A DNA stretch of 64,000 bases from the NCBI GenBank assembly GCA_032622095.1, contig CP136063.1, positions 79,339,980 to 79,403,979 on the forward strand, in the 5' to 3' direction. The notes under the pieces were generated by a model. It saw nothing but the letters and a program-made list of their open reading frames with translations. It had not been told where the DNA came from and did not search any database. The DNA is from Siphonodentalium dalli (taxonomy: Eukaryota > Mollusca > Scaphopoda > Gadilida > Siphonodentaliidae). Position 1 is the first letter of the stretch; every line of letters begins with the position of its first letter. Made by a program: the position numbers and the translations under genes. Positions 61,890-64,000 of this stretch are shown in pieces.

Positions 61890-62112
61890 GTCGATGGCAC
61901 TTCGACTTAACCATAGTAGTTAGTGTTATACGTACGCTGGCTGGTGGGACCAAATTTCGTTTCACCTTAAGCGGGAATTTCGACTTATCCACCTTCGACT
62001 TAACCGTGATTATTCTATTGGCTTTGCACACAAGCACAGTCGGGGCCAGGCAATGTCTTCGACTTAAGTGGGGTATTCGAGTTACCGACGTTCGACTTAA
62101 CGAAGTTTGACT
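61890..62112. mobile_element. Partial pogo/Tigger-like element
   Basis: The right end reads, on the minus strand, CAGTCAAACTTCGTTAAGTC, followed outward by TA. That matches the general form of pogo/Tigger ends ('CAGT-x-x-AACC-x-CG-TTA-x-x-x-CGAA'). Several TTCGACTTAA words recur upstream. The left end is not clear. The 89-codon plus-strand frame here is only translated repeat. Confidence 0.5.
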
Positions 62113-62199
62113 GTATTCATATCACAAATAAATCCGTATCTGGCGTGTTTAGTGCACCACATACGAAACACGCCCATATGGCATTTCTTAAAATAACTT

Positions 62200-62390
62200 T
62201 TGTCATCGACACGACTTACCAGATGTCCGCTCATTATAATGTGGTTTCACTTCGGCCCGGGCCATTCAACGGCATAACGGGTATACGCTCACTATGGGCT
62301 TATTGCAGAATCAAATCCGTCCAATATCAACCTATGTAAATATTTACGTTCAATATTAACCTATTCGCATGAGGATATGTTGCAGCGGGA
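62200..62390 (+). repeat. Diverged tail of the foldback-headed repeat
   Basis: Words in the order of 25230-25418 (GTGGTTTCACTTCGG..., GGGCCATTCAACGGCATAACG, GAATCAAAT, GAGGATATGTTG). Confidence 0.45.
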
Positions 62391-62395
62391 GATCA

Positions 62396-62873
62396 TCAGT
62401 CAAATATGTGACCCGCCATATCAAATCCAGTCGTAAGTCGGGATTTTGTGTACCCTGTGCCAATGCATTCTCTTATATATGCGAGTCGACCATAGGTCGC
62501 CTCGCATATATAAGAGAATGCATTGGCCTAACAATTATTTATTATTTTTTTTAAATAAATGTTTCTTACAATTTTTAGGACATAAAATAAAAAAAAACAT
62601 CCATTACCCTGCAGGGAGCCCCACACACATATAGAAGCATATAGAAGAGTGTCGTCTGCTCATGTTTGTCTGGGGCTCTGTATGGGTGAAATTATAAAAT
62701 TGTTAAAGAATACAAGAAAAAATTATTAAAATTGTAAAAAATTGTTAGGCCAATGTATTCTCTTATATATGCGAGGCGACCTATGGTCGACTCGCATATA
62801 TAAGAGAATGCATTGGCACAGGGCTAAACAATCCCGACTTACGACTGGATTTGACATGGCGGGTCACATATAT
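62396..62873. mobile_element. Nested palindrome: an inverted pair of palindromes
   Basis: A palindrome at 62460-62527 (CCAATGCATTCTCTTATATA around GTCGACCATAGGTCGCC) is repeated as its exact reverse complement at 62750-62817 apart from a base or two. Outer flanks (62396-62459 and 62818-62873, with GTCGTAAGTCGGGATT) are also inverted. The 220-base spacer is AT-rich. Confidence 0.93.
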
Positions 62874-62953
62874 GAAATATCAAACTGTTTGCAGATGGAT
62901 ATGTTGAGTTATCGTCCAGAAATAAAAATAATCGGCACTATATAAATGGACAA

Positions 62954-63063
62954 TTAAACGGACATGACTGATTCGAGCTTCCAAATTATGTCTACGTAAT
63001 TTGGAAGGGGGTGTTAGATAGGTTGACAAATACACGAACTATTGCTATACCAGCTTTGTGCAT
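62954..63063 (+). mobile_element. TTAA MITE family B, left fragment
   Basis: It begins TTAAACGGACATGACTGATT and follows 28378-28490 for about 110 bases, then the match stops. Confidence 0.7.
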
Positions 63064-63123
63064 TTGTTCAGTTAGGGATTTACATCGTTTTAGCCGTTAG
63101 GCCGTTTTACGACTGAATCAAGA

Positions 63124-63629
63124 TTAAAGGCACGTGAGGCCTTAGTTGTCGAAAATATTCATATTTGTTCCAATCACCGTAAACAGAAAAACATTAAAAC
63201 GCATACAGTTTCGTTCATAGATATATACCATGACCATCGCGTAAACAGCATGTTATCATAAAGACCTACTATATTTTACATAAGCAAGAGCCTGATTTTG
63301 TTACAGAAGACAGCACAATGCTACTGGCTAATCACACACAAATGGCATAAACGCTCTTTATTGGTTCCATATCAGGAATTCACCAACAATGAACGCTCTT
63401 TATGTTTACCATCATAATATAAACAAACACCAGAAAAGTAATTTTTTATGCTTTTGTTTACATAACAATGGTCAAACATGTGACAATAACATACTGTTTA
63501 TGCGATATTTCTTATTTGTATACGGATAAAGTCTAACTACATTTTGATGTTATTTCTGTTTGTGGCGGTTTTTGAAGGGTGGAAATATTTTCACAGGATA
63601 CCCACCGCCAATGCCAACCGTACCTTTAA
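63124..63629 (-). mobile_element. TTAA MITE family A, complete reverse copy
   Basis: 506 bases, TTAA at both ends, reverse complement of 8661-9162. Confidence 0.92.
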
Positions 63630-63666
63630 GCGAAGCAACTGTGTTTTGGTGTAACCGTGAATTAGA

Positions 63667-64000
63667 CTAAAACGAGACAAAATATATACAAATAAAAGCA
63701 CCCAAATCAGAATGAGAGCGCTCTATTGGGGTCAGAACCATTAAGTAACTGACCATTGTGCAAACACATAACACTGAATATAAAACCGATATAAATACTG
63801 CTTTGAGAACAGAAAACATATAAAAGCTGCATGAATTGTATTCAAGAAATACAAATAATTTATTAAGCATATCGAAATATTTGAAGTAGCTGACAACTTC
63901 GCCTTCTGGATGATTGATAATATATTTAGAATATCTGATGAATCTGGCGTGAGTCTTAATCAATTCATCGAGTTGACAATCGAGTGTCTGACTCAGTAGG
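63667..64000 (-). CDS. Unidentified open frame running off the right edge
   Basis: The minus-strand frame stays open from the window edge to a stop at 63667 (about 111 codons). It begins with a helical, charged stretch (LDCQLDELIKTHARFIRYSK, then EGEVVSYFKYFDML), and its last 50 residues are hydrophobic and low in complexity. The first part could be an exon of a gene to the right, with the rest intron read-through; no splice donor was fixed. I do not recognise a family. Confidence 0.25.
   Translation of the reverse strand, partial: LLSQTLDCQLDELIKTHARFIRYSKYIINHPEGEVVSYFKYFDMLNKLFVFLEYNSCSFYMFSVLKAVFISVLYSVLCVCTMVSYLMVLTPIERSHSDLGAFICIYFVSF

Noticed and set aside
61841-62110. 89-codon plus-strand frame
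   Set aside because: It reads through recurring TTCGACTTAA words of a pogo/Tigger-like repeat.
1-64000. tRNA, rRNA or other structured RNA genes
   Set aside because: No cloverleaf with A and B box sequences, and no rRNA-like stretch, was recognised by eye; a tRNAscan or Infernal run would be decisive.

Overview
The window is AT-rich animal nuclear DNA: a spliced gene with GT-AG introns, several non-LTR retrotransposon remnants, many small inverted-repeat DNA transposons (MITEs), and no operon-like coding. The repeat types and a diverged ionotropic glutamate receptor suggest a lophotrochozoan, probably a mollusc and perhaps a bivalve. That assignment is inference and was not tested.

The one clear host gene is an ionotropic glutamate receptor (iGluR) on the minus strand. 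Twelve exons run from 56,886 down to the stop codon at 16,280. Joined, they give about 769 residues in one phase-consistent frame: amino-terminal domain (ATD), S1, M1, M2 pore loop, M3, S2, M4 and a short cytoplasmic tail ending T-E-L. The signal peptide and first part of the ATD are not seen and probably lie beyond 57 kb or outside the window. The pore, M3 and ligand-site residues are atypical.

Region by region. 1-16 kb lies downstream of the gene and is almost all mobile-element debris: a TTAA-flanked MITE split by a later element with 7-bp target duplications, a dimeric tandem array, a broken Polinton/Maverick-type DNA polymerase B with two later insertions, and LINE tails. 16-57 kb is the gene; its introns carry a broken LINE with endonuclease and reverse-transcriptase parts (about 33-35 kb), a 5.4-kb inverted-repeat pair (39.2-44.6 kb) enclosing an undamaged LINE C-terminal reading frame, a near-perfect mariner-like palindrome (45.4-45.7 kb), foldback elements and two TTAA MITE families. 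57-64 kb is mostly repeats: a LINE tail, a 1.4-kb terminal-inverted-repeat element, a pogo/Tigger-like end and a nested palindrome, with one unidentified reading frame running off the right edge.

No complete new multi-gene system was found. The points most worth following are the unusual receptor, the polymerase relic with datable insertions, an occupied/empty-site comparison proving TTAA targeting, and the related elements with poly-G ends.
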